The notes below the pieces were generated by a model. That model ran no database searches. It was not told where the DNA came from and saw only the letters and a program-made list of their open reading frames with translations. From the NCBI GenBank assembly GCA_958295465.1, contig OY282353.1:2285001-2349000 (forward strand): a stretch of DNA of 64,000 nt, in the 5' to 3' direction. This document shows, in pieces, positions 17,569 to 27,050 of the stretch. A program made the translations under genes and the position numbers. Position 1 is the stretch's first letter, and each line of letters opens with the position of its first letter. Source of the DNA: an uncultured Gammaproteobacteria bacterium. GTDB taxonomy: Bacteria; Pseudomonadota; Gammaproteobacteria; HK1.

Positions 17569-17608
17569 AAGAAAGAGGGCGCCGGCAGGCTGGCGCCCTC
17601 TTTCTTCG
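17569..17608 (+). terminator. Rho-independent terminator/attenuator after the binding-protein gene
   Basis: GAAGAAAGAGGGCGCC and its reverse complement GGCGCCCTCTTTCTTC flank an 8-base loop: a 16-bp perfect stem whose 3' arm is T-rich. It sits 12 bp after the binding-protein stop and before the ATPase gene, a position suited to partial termination that lowers expression of the membrane components. Confidence 0.85.
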
Positions 17609-17642
17609 CGGGTTGAGTTCTCCGGCGATCGTGACCCCCGAC

Positions 17643-18755
17643 ATGCACGCCCGGACCCGGGACGCGGCGGAGATCAAGCTGTCGTGCCGTAACGTCTGGA
17701 AGGTCTACCGCGACGACGCGGCGCCCTACTTCAGGAAGGACGTCTCGACCGGCGACGCGGGCCGGCTCGCGCTCCGCATGCGCGCGGACGGCGCCATTCC
17801 CGCGGTCGTCGACGTGAGCTTCGACGTCCACGTCGGCGAGATCTTCGTCATCATGGGGTTGTCCGGCTCCGGGAAGTCCACCGTGGTGCGGTGCCTGTCC
17901 CGCCTCGTGGAGCCGACCCGCGGCGAGGTGTGGCTCGATCGCGAGGATCTGCTCAGGAAGTCCGCCAGGGAGCTGATCGACATCCGCCGCCACAAGATGG
18001 GGATGGTGTTCCAGAACTTCGGGCTGCTCCCCCATCTGAACGTATTCGACAACGTCGCCTTTCCATTGAGCCTGCAGGGCCTGCCCGCGTCCGAATGCAA
18101 CGAACGGGTGGGCCGGGTCATCCAGCTCGTCGGGCTGGAGGGACGTGAACGCTCCTTTCCGCGCCAGCTCTCGGGCGGGCAGCAGCAGCGGGTGGGTATC
18201 GCCCGGTCGCTGGCGGTCGAGCCCGAGCTGTGGTTTCTCGACGAGCCCTTCTCCGCCCTCGACCCGCTGATCCGGCGCCAGATGCAGGACGAGTTCCTGC
18301 GCATCCAGCACCGCCTGAAGAAGTCGATCGTGTTCATCACCCACGACTTTCTCGAAGCGCTGCGGATCGCCGACCGGATGATGATCATGCGCGACGGCAT
18401 GGTGGTGCAGGTGGGCGCGCCCGCGGACCTCATCATCAACCCCGCCGACGACTACGTCGCGGAGTTCACCGAAGACGTCCCCATGGCGCGCGTACTGAAG
18501 GCGTCGGACGTGCTCGACCGATCCCGGGCGGTGCAGCCCGGAATGCCGCAGCAGTCCGCGGACACCTCCGTCGAGGATCTCCTGCCGCTGCTCGCGGAGC
18601 ATCGCGAGGGCATCTCCATGATGCGCGACGGCGTCTCGATCGGGGTGGTGACCGCCGCGAGCGTCATCTCCGTGCTTGCCCACGAACAGCACCACCGCGC
18701 CGGCGCCGGTGGTGCGCGGCCGCCGGAACGGGGCCTGGATCGGGAGCGGCCGTAG
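17643..18755 (+). CDS. Betaine-type ABC transporter ATP-binding protein (ProV/OpuAA family)
   Basis: 370 residues. Walker A GLSGSGKST at 72-80, Q-loop QNFG near 124, signature LSGGQQQRVGIA at 176-187, Walker B WFLDEPFSALDP at 197-208 and the H-loop ITHDFLEAL are all intact. The long N-terminal extension with the EIKLSCRNVWKVY lead-in and the EPTRGEVWLD region match quaternary-amine ABC ATPases. A single degenerate CBS-like segment (about 310-350, SMMRDGVSIGVVTAASVISV) may sense ionic strength as in OpuA. In-frame TTG 17613 and GTG 17631 are alternative starts, but they abut the terminator hairpin. Confidence 0.9.
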   Translation: MHARTRDAAEIKLSCRNVWKVYRDDAAPYFRKDVSTGDAGRLALRMRADGAIPAVVDVSFDVHVGEIFVIMGLSGSGKSTVVRCLSRLVEPTRGEVWLDREDLLRKSARELIDIRRHKMGMVFQNFGLLPHLNVFDNVAFPLSLQGLPASECNERVGRVIQLVGLEGRERSFPRQLSGGQQQRVGIARSLAVEPELWFLDEPFSALDPLIRRQMQDEFLRIQHRLKKSIVFITHDFLEALRIADRMMIMRDGMVVQVGAPADLIINPADDYVAEFTEDVPMARVLKASDVLDRSRAVQPGMPQQSADTSVEDLLPLLAEHREGISMMRDGVSIGVVTAASVISVLAHEQHHRAGAGGARPPERGLDRERP

Positions 18756-18756
18756 C

Positions 18757-20838
18757 TTGCGCCGGCCCGCCAGGCGCCGCCGCGACTGGATCTGGGCCGG
18801 CCTGATCCTGCTCACCCTCGCCCTGCTGGCACTGCGCGACACCGCCGGCTGGCTGATCGAATATCCGGCCGCCTGGGTCGTGCCGATCACCCCCACGCTC
18901 AACACCCTCATGGACTGGTGCGTGGACGTGGCCGGCCCCGCGTTCCGGGCGTTCTCGGCCGCCCTCGACGTGCCGATGGCCGTCGTGCGGGACCTGCTGA
19001 ACTGGCTGCCCTGGTCGGTCACGCTGACGGTGCTGACGTTCGTGACCTGGGTGGTCTCGGGCTGGCGGCTGGCCGCGTTCACCTTCTTCGCGATCCTCTA
19101 CATGCCGGTCATCGGCTACTGGGGGGAGTCGATGAACTCGCTGGCGCTGGTCGCGGTCTCGGTGCCGGCGGCGGTGGGCATCGGATTCGGGCTGGGCACG
19201 CTGGCGTTCTTCTCGCGGCGTGCGGAGCGGGCCATCGCCCCGGTGCTGGACCTGATGCAGACCGTACCCGCCTTCGCCTACCTGCTGCCGATCCTGCTGC
19301 TGTTCGGCTTCGGACCCGTGGTGGGCCTGATCGCGAGCATCCTCTATGCCTTTCCGCCAACGGTGCGGAACACGCATCTCGGGCTCTCGCGCGTGCCGGC
19401 GGAGGTGATCGAGGCCGGACTGATGGCCGGCGCCACCCCGAGCCAGCTCTTCTGGCGCGTGCGTGCACCCAGCGCCCTGCGCCAGATCCTGCTCGGCGTG
19501 AACCAGACCACCATGGCCGCGTTCTCGATGGTGATCATCGCCTCGATCATCGGTGGCACCGCCGACATCGGGTGGGAGGTCCTCTCGACGATGCGCAAGG
19601 CGCAGTTCGGCGAGAGCCTGCTGGCCGGCATCGTGATCGCGCTGATGGCGATGGTCATGGACCGGCTCACCGCCGCCGCCGCCACCGCGGAGCCGCGGGA
19701 CCCCGGCGCAGCGCGCCATTTCCCGACCCGGCACCGCAACGCCTTCATCGCCCTCGGCCTGGGGCTGACGGTCGGGTTGCTGGCGCAGCTCCTTCCGTTC
19801 CTGAAGGAGTACCCGGAAGCCTGGGAGATCTATCCGGCGCAATATCTGAACGACGCGGTCACCTGGCTCGTGGTCGAGCACGCCGGGACCATCAACCTCG
19901 TCAAGAGCTGGGCCTTCTTCTTCGTCATGCTGCCGGTGAAGACGGGGTTCGACCAGACCATCACCCCGTTCACCTGGGGGTTCGAGTTCACGGCGCCCCT
20001 GAAGCAGGGCTACGCCATCCTCGCCGCGGTCCTGGTGGTGTACTCGGCGATGCGCAAGGGGATCGGCCGGGCCTCGCTGATCGCCTTTCTCGCCATCATG
20101 CTGTTCTTCGGGATCACCCGCCTGCCGTGGCCGGCAATGCTGGCGATGGCGACCCTGCTCGGCTGGCGGCTCGGCGGCCTGCGTCTCGCCCTCGGAACCG
20201 CCGCGGGTCTTGGATTCCTGCTGATCGCCGGTGTCTGGCCACAGACGCTCCTGTCGATCTACCTCTGCGGGTTGGCGGTGCTGCTCTCGTTCGCGATGGG
20301 AGCCGCGCTGGGGATCCTCGCCTCCGAATTCGACGGCGTCTCCACCTTTCTGCGTCCGATCAACGACACGCTCCAGACCATGCCGCTGTTCGTCATCCTC
20401 ATCCCCTTCGTGATGATCTTCAAGATTGGCGAGTTCACCGCGCTGCTGGCGATCATGGCCTACGCGATCGTGCCGGCGATCCGCTACGCCGAGCACGGGT
20501 TGCGCAACGTATCCGGCGAGGTCCTGGAAGCCGCCACCTGCTTCGGCTGCACGCGATTGCAGCTTCTGTGGCGCGTGAAGCTGCCCCTGGCGATGCCGGT
20601 GATCATGCTGGGGCTCAACCAGACCATCATGTTCGGCATCGCGATGCTGGTGATCGCGGCGCTGGTCGGCACCAACGGGCTCGGCCAGCAGGTCTACATC
20701 GGGTTGGGCGACGGCGATTTCGGGGTCGGCATCGTCGCCGGCGTCGGCATGGCGTTCATCGCCATGATCGCCGACCGGATGACCCAGGGCCTGAGCCGCG
20801 CGTACCAGGAGCGGCTCGGTTTCCGGGCCGAAGCGTAG
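18757..20838 (+). CDS. Betaine-type ABC transporter permease, double length (two ProW domains)
   Basis: 693 residues from TTG 18757, preceded by GGGAGC; in-frame upstream starts (TTG 18676, GTG 18709) would overlap the ATPase gene. The protein contains two full binding-protein-dependent permease domains in tandem. EAA loops are visible in both: EVIEAGLMAGATPSQLFWRV in the first half, EVLEAATCFGCTRLQLLWRV in the second, each followed by LGxNQTxM. About 14 membrane segments are predicted, including FVTWVVSGWRLAAFTFF. Both halves of the channel are thus made as one polypeptide instead of a homodimer. It completes the operon. Confidence 0.9.
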   Translation: MRRPARRRRDWIWAGLILLTLALLALRDTAGWLIEYPAAWVVPITPTLNTLMDWCVDVAGPAFRAFSAALDVPMAVVRDLLNWLPWSVTLTVLTFVTWVVSGWRLAAFTFFAILYMPVIGYWGESMNSLALVAVSVPAAVGIGFGLGTLAFFSRRAERAIAPVLDLMQTVPAFAYLLPILLLFGFGPVVGLIASILYAFPPTVRNTHLGLSRVPAEVIEAGLMAGATPSQLFWRVRAPSALRQILLGVNQTTMAAFSMVIIASIIGGTADIGWEVLSTMRKAQFGESLLAGIVIALMAMVMDRLTAAAATAEPRDPGAARHFPTRHRNAFIALGLGLTVGLLAQLLPFLKEYPEAWEIYPAQYLNDAVTWLVVEHAGTINLVKSWAFFFVMLPVKTGFDQTITPFTWGFEFTAPLKQGYAILAAVLVVYSAMRKGIGRASLIAFLAIMLFFGITRLPWPAMLAMATLLGWRLGGLRLALGTAAGLGFLLIAGVWPQTLLSIYLCGLAVLLSFAMGAALGILASEFDGVSTFLRPINDTLQTMPLFVILIPFVMIFKIGEFTALLAIMAYAIVPAIRYAEHGLRNVSGEVLEAATCFGCTRLQLLWRVKLPLAMPVIMLGLNQTIMFGIAMLVIAALVGTNGLGQQVYIGLGDGDFGVGIVAGVGMAFIAMIADRMTQGLSRAYQERLGFRAEA

Positions 20839-20998
20839 CCGGCGGCGAAGGGCGCCGTCCGGCCGACGTCAGCAGCTCCTGTCAACATCCCGACATGCGG
20901 CGTCACGATGCGGTATCGCGCCAATTCCGGCGACCGGTGCGGCCGATCGTGGCGGGTCTTCGGACGTCCCCGCGCCTGACAGGAATTCCCGGGCCAAC

Positions 20999-21757
20999 GT
21001 GCACAGGCTGATCTTCCTCTGGTGCCACCCCCGATCGCTCTCCAGCGCGCTGGAGCGGGCGATGCTGGAGCGTGGCGACATGGCGGCCCTGCACGAGCCG
21101 TTCCTGTACCTGTACTACGTGCATGACGGCAGGAAGCGCCTGCCGCACCTCGACCTCGATCCGCGGCGGCCGGTGTCCTACGAGGACATCCGGTCGATGA
21201 TCCTGGAGACCGCGCGCACCCGGCCGGTCTTCGTCAAGGACATGTGCTACTACGTCCATGACCGCATCCACGACGACGTGGACTTCATCCGGCGCATGAC
21301 CAGCACCTTTCTCATCCGTGACCCGGAGCGCACGATCCCGTCCTATTTCCGGCTCGACCCCGGCGTGACCCTCGAAGAGATCGGCTGCGAAGCCCAGTAC
21401 CGCCTCTTCGAGAGGGTCGGCGGGATCACCGGACGGACACCGATCGTGATCGACGCGGCGGACCTGGCCGAGGATCCGGCCGGCACCCTGCGCGCCTACT
21501 GCCGGGCGCTGGAGGTGCCGTTCATACCGCGGGCGCTGGAGTGGGACGAGGGTTTGCCGGCCACGTGGCGGGACGTGAGCGGCTGGCACGCCGATCTGGC
21601 CGGCTCCACGGGTATCATCGCCGAACCAGCGCACCCGGCCGCCGGCTCCGGTGGCCCCGGGCTGGACGCCGCGCCCCACCTTCGCGACTACTACGAACAC
21701 CACCTCCCCTTCCACCGGAAGATGCGGGCGCATCGGCTCGAACCGGCCGCGGGCTGA
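20999..21757 (+). CDS. Sulfotransferase-like P-loop protein
   Basis: 252 residues from GTG 20999. The N-terminus HRLIFLWCHPRSLSSALERA matches the P-loop region of a sulfotransferase-like family (FLWC-x-PRS). MTSTFLIRDPERTIPSYFRL matches the 3'-phosphate-binding R-x(6)-S region. EWDEGLPATWRDVSGWHADL is typical of the C-terminal half. It is cytosolic. It is co-directional with the betaine transporter operon, 160 bp downstream, so the link is not certain. The substrate is unknown; relatives are often found next to amino-acid and osmolyte genes. Confidence 0.8.
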   Translation: MHRLIFLWCHPRSLSSALERAMLERGDMAALHEPFLYLYYVHDGRKRLPHLDLDPRRPVSYEDIRSMILETARTRPVFVKDMCYYVHDRIHDDVDFIRRMTSTFLIRDPERTIPSYFRLDPGVTLEEIGCEAQYRLFERVGGITGRTPIVIDAADLAEDPAGTLRAYCRALEVPFIPRALEWDEGLPATWRDVSGWHADLAGSTGIIAEPAHPAAGSGGPGLDAAPHLRDYYEHHLPFHRKMRAHRLEPAAG

Positions 21758-21924
21758 ACCGGACCGTCTCGAGCCGGACACCCGTCGCGGTGCCACCTCG
21801 CCTTCGTCGCCTCCCCGACGACGACCGGCCCGGCTACATCGGCCGCCCTTCGATCTTCGCGAGGGTGCGCTCGATCGCCTTCCGGGCGGTTCACAAGGCG
21901 CGTGAAGCCGAGCCGGAGCGGGGG

Positions 21925-22445
21925 CCGGGCGCGGGGGCGTCGCGATGGGTGGTTGCGCGCGCAGGTGCGGCGGGTATACGACGAGCACTTCGAGGCGCTC
22001 GGGGTGCGCAAGGTCCGACGCCAGCTTCGCCGCGAGGGGGGTGCGGTGGCGTGCTGCACGCCTGCCCCCGAGTCCCAATCGGAGGGACTCGGCTGATGCG
22101 CCGGATGGGGCTGCATTGCCACGATGCGCCGTGTGCCGGGTATCTCCCCCCGCGGGCGACTTGAGCGTGGCAAGGCCGTGGGCGTTCGCGTCGTGCTCGG
22201 CGTGATTTGAGCGAAAGCCATCAACCGTCCACGAGATCGGGGTAAGTCCAGGTGCGCGAGCGTCCGGGAAATGGACAAGGGACGCCCTGGGTGCACTGGT
22301 ACGATCACCGGCGCTGGTTCGAACCCTTCGGGCATGTGCCTTCGGCTGCATTCGAGGCACACTACTATCGCCGACTGCGAGAGTCGGCGATGGCTGCCTG
22401 ACTCAGGCAAATCACCCTCCGAGACTCCCGGGGCGGTTCAACTCG
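21925..22445 (+). pseudogene. IS3-family transposase remnants (two pieces) with right end
   Basis: At 21945-22065 a frame reads LRAQVRRVYDEHFEALGVRK then VRRQLRREGGAVACCT, the N-terminal region of IS3-family OrfB. After a frameshift, RLMRRMGL continues it. At 22285-22400 another frame gives VHWYDHRRWFEPFGHVPSAA and ends ESAMAA-stop, the OrfB C-terminus. The central catalytic core is deleted. The element's end TCCCGGGGCGGTTCA is at 22427-22441. This debris marks the left border of the glycan island. Confidence 0.75.
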
Positions 22446-22464
22446 AGAAAGAGGAGGAATCACG

Positions 22465-23673
22465 TTGACCGGGAAAGAGAGCCGAGCGCGTGCTGAAGCA
22501 CGTGTCCGACGTTCGCTACGCCCACGTTGGAGCGGCCAGGATGCGCCGTTTCTGCGGCGCACCCTGCCAGCGCCCAGCATTCTGCTCATCGCTCCGATAC
22601 AGAAGACCGGGGCGTCCGATACCAACGTGGTCGGGGGCAACAAGGTGACGACCGACGAGCAGGTGCGGGAATTTGGGGCGCGCGGCTTCGAGGTGGACGT
22701 CATCGACACGTCGGGGAGCGTGACGAATCTGCCCGCCTGGAAAATCAGGGCCCATCGTCTGGCGAGATTCCTGAGAGTAGCCTGGGGCGCGGCAAGGAAA
22801 TTATGGCGCTCCGACGTCGCGTTCCTCATCATCGGATCCTCTTCGGCGCTGAGCTTGGCATCGTTCCTGTGGGCTGTCTGCAAGATCGCGCGCAGGCCCC
22901 TGGTGCTGCGTGTCGTCGGGGGCGACATGATGTTGGATTACCTGGGATATGGCGCGCTCGCGCGCTGGCTGGCCGACCGGACCTGGATGCGCTCTTCGCT
23001 GGTGTACGTGGAGACGCAGTACCTGCACCGCGGCTTCGACAACCGGGACAATTTCAAGTGGTTGCCGGGTACGAGAGGCGTAGAGGCGCCCGCCCGGACC
23101 GGGCGCGGCAGGGTGGAAAAGCTGATTTTCGTTGCTCGTCTGGTCATGGACAAGGGGTTGGCCGAAGCCCTCGAGGCGTGCCGCCACCTGCCGGAGAATT
23201 GTCATCTCAACGTCTTCGGCCCCGGCATGTCCGACACGGATTTCTCCCTGTTCGAGGGCCATCCCAGGGCGACCTACGGCGGCGTCCTGGACCCGGCGGA
23301 AATACCAGGGGTCCTCGGTGAACACGACCTGTTGGTGTATCCCAGCTACTACCGGAGCGAGGGCTACCCCGGGGCCATCCTCGAAGCCTTCCAGTGCGGC
23401 CTTCCCGTCGTCGCCGCCAGGACGGGCGGCGTTTCCGAGCTGGTCGAGCACGAGGAGAGTGGGCTGCTGGTGGAACCCCGTTCGGCAGCAGAGGTCGAGT
23501 CTGCGATCAAGCGGTTGCTGGACGAGCCCGATCTGTACAGGCGGCTCTGCGAGGGAGCAAAACGGCGAGGGGACCAGTTTCGGAGCGCCGACTGGTACGA
23601 CCGCGTGGCCGCCGACCTGCACAGCCTGTGCCGGAAACAGATCCCGCCCGGGCGGCAGGCCAAACGGCCATGA
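22465..23673 (+). CDS. Glycosyltransferase family 4 protein
   Basis: 402 residues from TTG 22465, chosen because AGGAGG lies 7 bases upstream. GT-B fold: the N-terminal domain has SILLIAPIQKTGASDTNVVGGN. The C-terminal donor site shows LIFVARLVMDKGLAEALEAC, CHLNVFGPGMSDTDF and the E-x7-E type SEGYPGAILEAFQCGLPVVA. It is a close paralog of the GT4 at 39562-40653 on the other strand, sharing long runs such as HPRATYGGVL and EHDLLV. It lacks membrane segments and acts on the cytoplasmic face in polysaccharide or glycolipid assembly. It is the first gene of the island's plus-strand set. Confidence 0.88.
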   Translation: MTGKESRARAEARVRRSLRPRWSGQDAPFLRRTLPAPSILLIAPIQKTGASDTNVVGGNKVTTDEQVREFGARGFEVDVIDTSGSVTNLPAWKIRAHRLARFLRVAWGAARKLWRSDVAFLIIGSSSALSLASFLWAVCKIARRPLVLRVVGGDMMLDYLGYGALARWLADRTWMRSSLVYVETQYLHRGFDNRDNFKWLPGTRGVEAPARTGRGRVEKLIFVARLVMDKGLAEALEACRHLPENCHLNVFGPGMSDTDFSLFEGHPRATYGGVLDPAEIPGVLGEHDLLVYPSYYRSEGYPGAILEAFQCGLPVVAARTGGVSELVEHEESGLLVEPRSAAEVESAIKRLLDEPDLYRRLCEGAKRRGDQFRSADWYDRVAADLHSLCRKQIPPGRQAKRP

Positions 23674-23688
23674 CTCGAGGGTAAACGC

Positions 23689-25329
23689 ATGTTGCAGCTT
23701 GTTCCGTTCCTCTGGAGGAGACTCGAGTTCGCATCGGCGCCCTGCATCGCCCTTTCCTTCTGGGCGCTGGCCGTGCTGGTCCACGTAAAGCTGCAAGGCG
23801 GTGTAATAAAGCCGCTCGTCCTTGGAGCTGTGCTCCTGTGTTGCCTGCTCCTGCTGGGTTTCGTGAACCTCCGCTGGTGGAAATTTCTCGGAACGCCTGG
23901 ATTGTTCCTCCTCGCCTCGATAGCGACCTACCTCTTCATCTCCTCCGGCGTTTCGCTTGCCACCGACGCAGAATTGTCGACCAAAGACGTGCTGCGCCAA
24001 GCCTTCTTCTTCCTCGTCACCCTGGCTGCCATACTGGGCGGCCGCTGGCTGCTGGAGCGAATCGGGGCCGAGCGGTTGTTGAAATGGACGCTCGTGATTC
24101 TGATGGCAAGCTGCGCCGTCGTTCTGGCCTCGCCGTGGCTGCGCGATATGGGCGTGCTGCCGGAGTACCGGCATCCCTATCGCATGACCGGCACGTTCAC
24201 CGACCCCAACGACGCGGGCTTCATCGCCTGCATGACGGCCGTGCTGGCGTTGGCGTTTCGATCCAACGGACAGCAACGCCCCCTTGCGTGTCTGGCCCTG
24301 GTCCTGGGATGCGCCGCGGGACTCGCATCGTTTTCCTTCACAGTGATTCTTGTTCTGGGCGGGATGCTGATCCTGTTCCTGCTGCTGAACGTCCGTCGCC
24401 TGAGACAAGACCTCTTGCACACCGGCCTGACTGTTCTGTGCATGGTCGGCGTCCTGGTTTGGCTCATTCCGGGGGCGCCGGTCGTGAATACCCACCAAGC
24501 CTGGATTGATGACCCGTACGAAGCGAAGCGGGTGGGAGACACGATCACCGTTTCCCTGGTTGACAACAAGCCCCACCGGGCTGACGAATATCCGGCAAAT
24601 TCCTGGCGATGGCAGCGGGCCGACGCCCGGCCCGGCGATGTCGATACGCCCGATGACGCTACTTGGACCAACATCGAAGGCGCGCTTTCATCCAACTACA
24701 CCCCGGCGGACGAAGACGGGGGCAAGTTCTTGCGCGCCTGGGTGTCCTACGAGAAGAACGGCATGACGCACCGGGTTCAAACGGAGGCCATAGGCCCGAT
24801 TATGGCGGCACCCGCAGCGACCGCGACGGACGCCAGCGCGCCGCTCCATCTACTGAAGGCGCCAGGCGAGACCGTGGAGGCTCTCGGAAGTAAAGACGAT
24901 TCCACCAGCGGCAGTGGGAGATCTCTATCGAGACGAATGCTCTTGTGGAGGATGGGCTTCGACAAGGTCCTGGAATCGCCCATCGCAGGTCACGGCTTGT
25001 TTCAGCTCCACTATATGGAGGGCGCCCCTGTCGGACACCATGGGAGACCGGCTGGAGTCCACAATGTGTACCTGATGCTGTCTGGCGAAGCGGGCATGAT
25101 TCCATTGGCATTGTACTTGCTGTCTCTGTTCTTCCTGATGCGGTTGCTTTGGACGGTGCCGAAGTCCCTGGGCAGAGACTTGGTCGTCGGATGGGGTGTC
25201 TTGATGGCCCTGTACGGCCTGACGGCTTGCCATTTATTCACCATGGGGGCCTACAATTTCGTGATCGGCCTGGCCTGCGCCACGGCGGCGTTCCTCGTTC
25301 AGAGGCAAAGAGATCCAACGGTGGCGTGA
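23689..25329 (+). CDS. O-antigen polymerase/ligase-like membrane protein with Ig-like insert
   Basis: 546 residues, about 11 membrane helices. GTFTDPNDAGFIACMTA and the later GHGLFQLHYMEGAPVGHHGRPAGVHNVYL with HN-x-YL are hallmarks of Wzy/WaaL-type O-antigen polymerases and ligases. Between helices, residues about 262-370 form an extracytoplasmic insert with NSWRWQRADARP, WTNIEGALSSNYTPADEDGG and FLRAWVSYEKNGM, the W ... YTP-x-D-x-G-x-x-LR-x-x-V-x-Y pattern of bacterial Ig-like repeats. That insert replaces or enlarges the periplasmic loop that carries catalytic Arg/His in the family. It likely polymerises or ligates the glycan made by neighbouring enzymes. Confidence 0.85.
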   Translation: MLQLVPFLWRRLEFASAPCIALSFWALAVLVHVKLQGGVIKPLVLGAVLLCCLLLLGFVNLRWWKFLGTPGLFLLASIATYLFISSGVSLATDAELSTKDVLRQAFFFLVTLAAILGGRWLLERIGAERLLKWTLVILMASCAVVLASPWLRDMGVLPEYRHPYRMTGTFTDPNDAGFIACMTAVLALAFRSNGQQRPLACLALVLGCAAGLASFSFTVILVLGGMLILFLLLNVRRLRQDLLHTGLTVLCMVGVLVWLIPGAPVVNTHQAWIDDPYEAKRVGDTITVSLVDNKPHRADEYPANSWRWQRADARPGDVDTPDDATWTNIEGALSSNYTPADEDGGKFLRAWVSYEKNGMTHRVQTEAIGPIMAAPAATATDASAPLHLLKAPGETVEALGSKDDSTSGSGRSLSRRMLLWRMGFDKVLESPIAGHGLFQLHYMEGAPVGHHGRPAGVHNVYLMLSGEAGMIPLALYLLSLFFLMRLLWTVPKSLGRDLVVGWGVLMALYGLTACHLFTMGAYNFVIGLACATAAFLVQRQRDPTVA

Positions 25330-25435
25330 CGGCAGGCGGGGACAAATATCAAGTTGTCCGGTGTGAGACAGGCGCTGAGGGTTCGTTGTACAATGGGCAC
25401 GCGCACGTTGACCCGTGCTGAGGGTTCGCTTGGAA

Positions 25436-26016
25436 ATGAATCATGGTTTCCGAAGTCTCTTGCGGCTATCGCGCCGGACAGGAATGGGCAGCCTTCGAAA
25501 GGTCTATCACGCTGTCGGCGGTCGGGTAGCCGGGCGTCTCGGGCTGAAAAGAACTCCTTTCCTGCCCACCAGCATCGACGTCGAGCCCATCGATACGTGC
25601 AACTTTGCCTGTGACCATTGCCAAGTGACGCATTGGACGCGGAAGACGACCCGGTTGACCACCGAGCGGTTCGTCTCGATCCTGCGCCAGTTGCCGATGC
25701 TTCGTCAGATCAAGCTCCAAGGAATGGGAGAGCCACTGCTGAACTCACATCTGATTGAGATATTGGAAGAGGGGGAGATGGGGGGCATGCCATCCTCATT
25801 GCGGCGAACGGCGACGTCGTCCCCTGCTGTCAAATAGCCGATTCCAGCGTCGTCAAAATGGGCAACGTTTTCGATGAGCCGTTCGCCGATGTCTGGAACA
25901 ACGACAAATACCGGGAACTGCGCCGGCGAATTGCCGGCGACGACATTCCGCACTATTGCCGCGGTTGCTACGGGATGAAGCCGGTAGCCGCCTCCACGAA
26001 CCGGCGGACGCAATGA
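25436..26016 (+). pseudogene. Broken radical SAM/SPASM protein (internal deletion and frameshift)
   Basis: The first part, in the frame of ATG 25436, carries the [4Fe-4S] SAM motif CNFACDHC (C-x3-C-x2-C) after TSIDVEPIDT and runs to KLQGMGEPLLNSHLIEILEEG. Near 25785 the sequence jumps in another frame to a SPASM C-terminus: GHAILIAANGDVVPCCQIAD, MGNVFDEPFADVWNNDKYRE, then HYCRGCYGMK. About 150 central codons of the SAM barrel are lost. Its TGA (26014-26016) overlaps the ATG of the following sulfotransferase, so the original gene was coupled to it. Confidence 0.88.
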
Positions 26017-26966
26017 AATGCAGGTGTCCATCGTCCGAGGTAGCGGAGGACAAAGCCGGCGAGACCGCGGAGGCTATCAGACCCAATCCGGTGTCGCTGC
26101 AATCCACCAGTGCCTCGGGAAGGCAGTCTGAACCTGTGTACGACTATCTGCTTGTAGCGGGGCCTGGGCGGTCGGGGAGCGAATTCCTGTACCGGCTCTT
26201 GAGAGGCCATCCCAGCTTCGTCTTCCCTGAAATCAAGGAACGGTACTACTACCGCTCTCCAAGGGCGTTCAGGCGAGCCCGGAAACGGTTGGATGGGTGG
26301 GGGCGGGGTCGAGTCCTGTGTGACGTGGCCAATTTGGCCTATGCCGATGCCAGGCTGTCCCGCAGCGTCGAAGCTTTGAGGGAAGAGGGTTTCAGGATAT
26401 TGCTGGTGATGCTTCTCAGAGACCACCGGGACCGCGCAATTTCGATGATGCGATTCCGCAGAAGCCGGGCAGAGCTTTCAGCGTTATTGGGCGCGCGGCG
26501 GCTGGAGGCCGCGGTGGTACGCGACAGATTGACCTCCGAACGCTTGGCGGATGTTTTCCGGACCGATGCCGACGTCCTGACGCTCTCTTTTTCTGCTCTT
26601 ACCAAGGATACCGGCGCGGTGATGGACATCTTGCCTTCCCTCTGCGGAGCGCCGAAGTTCGACTGTACTCCACGACAAGTCGTGAACCAGGCGGTGGGCC
26701 CCAGGTCTTTGTGGCTCTCGGCCTTTGGGCACTGGTGCGGCTTTGCTCTGCGCCATCTTGGCTTCAGGCGTCTGTTGCAGCGAATCAAGGAGAACAAGGT
26801 GGTCAACAAGGCGTTCTTCGTTCCCTTGGCCGACGATGCACAAAGGCCCCGTCTCTCTGAAGGATCCTTGAAAACACTGGACGCTTCGGCCGTTGCGTGC
26901 CGTCGGATGGTCGAGAATTCGTCCCGGCAGGTGAGAGAGGGGATGTACTTACGAAAAACAGGGTAG
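26013..26966 (+). CDS. Sulfotransferase domain protein
   Basis: 317 residues. P-loop LLVAGPGRSGSEFLYRLLRG is the 5'-PSB motif, preceded by a disordered 40-residue N-terminus. FRILLVMLLRDHRDRAISMM is the 3'-PB motif with Arg and Ser. The rest is helical and basic. There is no signal peptide. ATG 26013 overlaps the stop of the broken radical SAM gene (ATGA), so expression was once coupled. The likely role is sulfation of the surface glycan or a precursor of it. Lower GC and codon use than the flanking catabolic genes suggest acquisition with the island. Confidence 0.82.
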   Translation: MKCRCPSSEVAEDKAGETAEAIRPNPVSLQSTSASGRQSEPVYDYLLVAGPGRSGSEFLYRLLRGHPSFVFPEIKERYYYRSPRAFRRARKRLDGWGRGRVLCDVANLAYADARLSRSVEALREEGFRILLVMLLRDHRDRAISMMRFRRSRAELSALLGARRLEAAVVRDRLTSERLADVFRTDADVLTLSFSALTKDTGAVMDILPSLCGAPKFDCTPRQVVNQAVGPRSLWLSAFGHWCGFALRHLGFRRLLQRIKENKVVNKAFFVPLADDAQRPRLSEGSLKTLDASAVACRRMVENSSRQVREGMYLRKTG

Positions 26967-27050
26967 CTGGACGATGCCATTTCCGATGATCGATCGCGGA
27001 ACGCGTGGCCGGGGGACGCAGGAGGAAACTACGGAAGGAGGACAAGTAAT

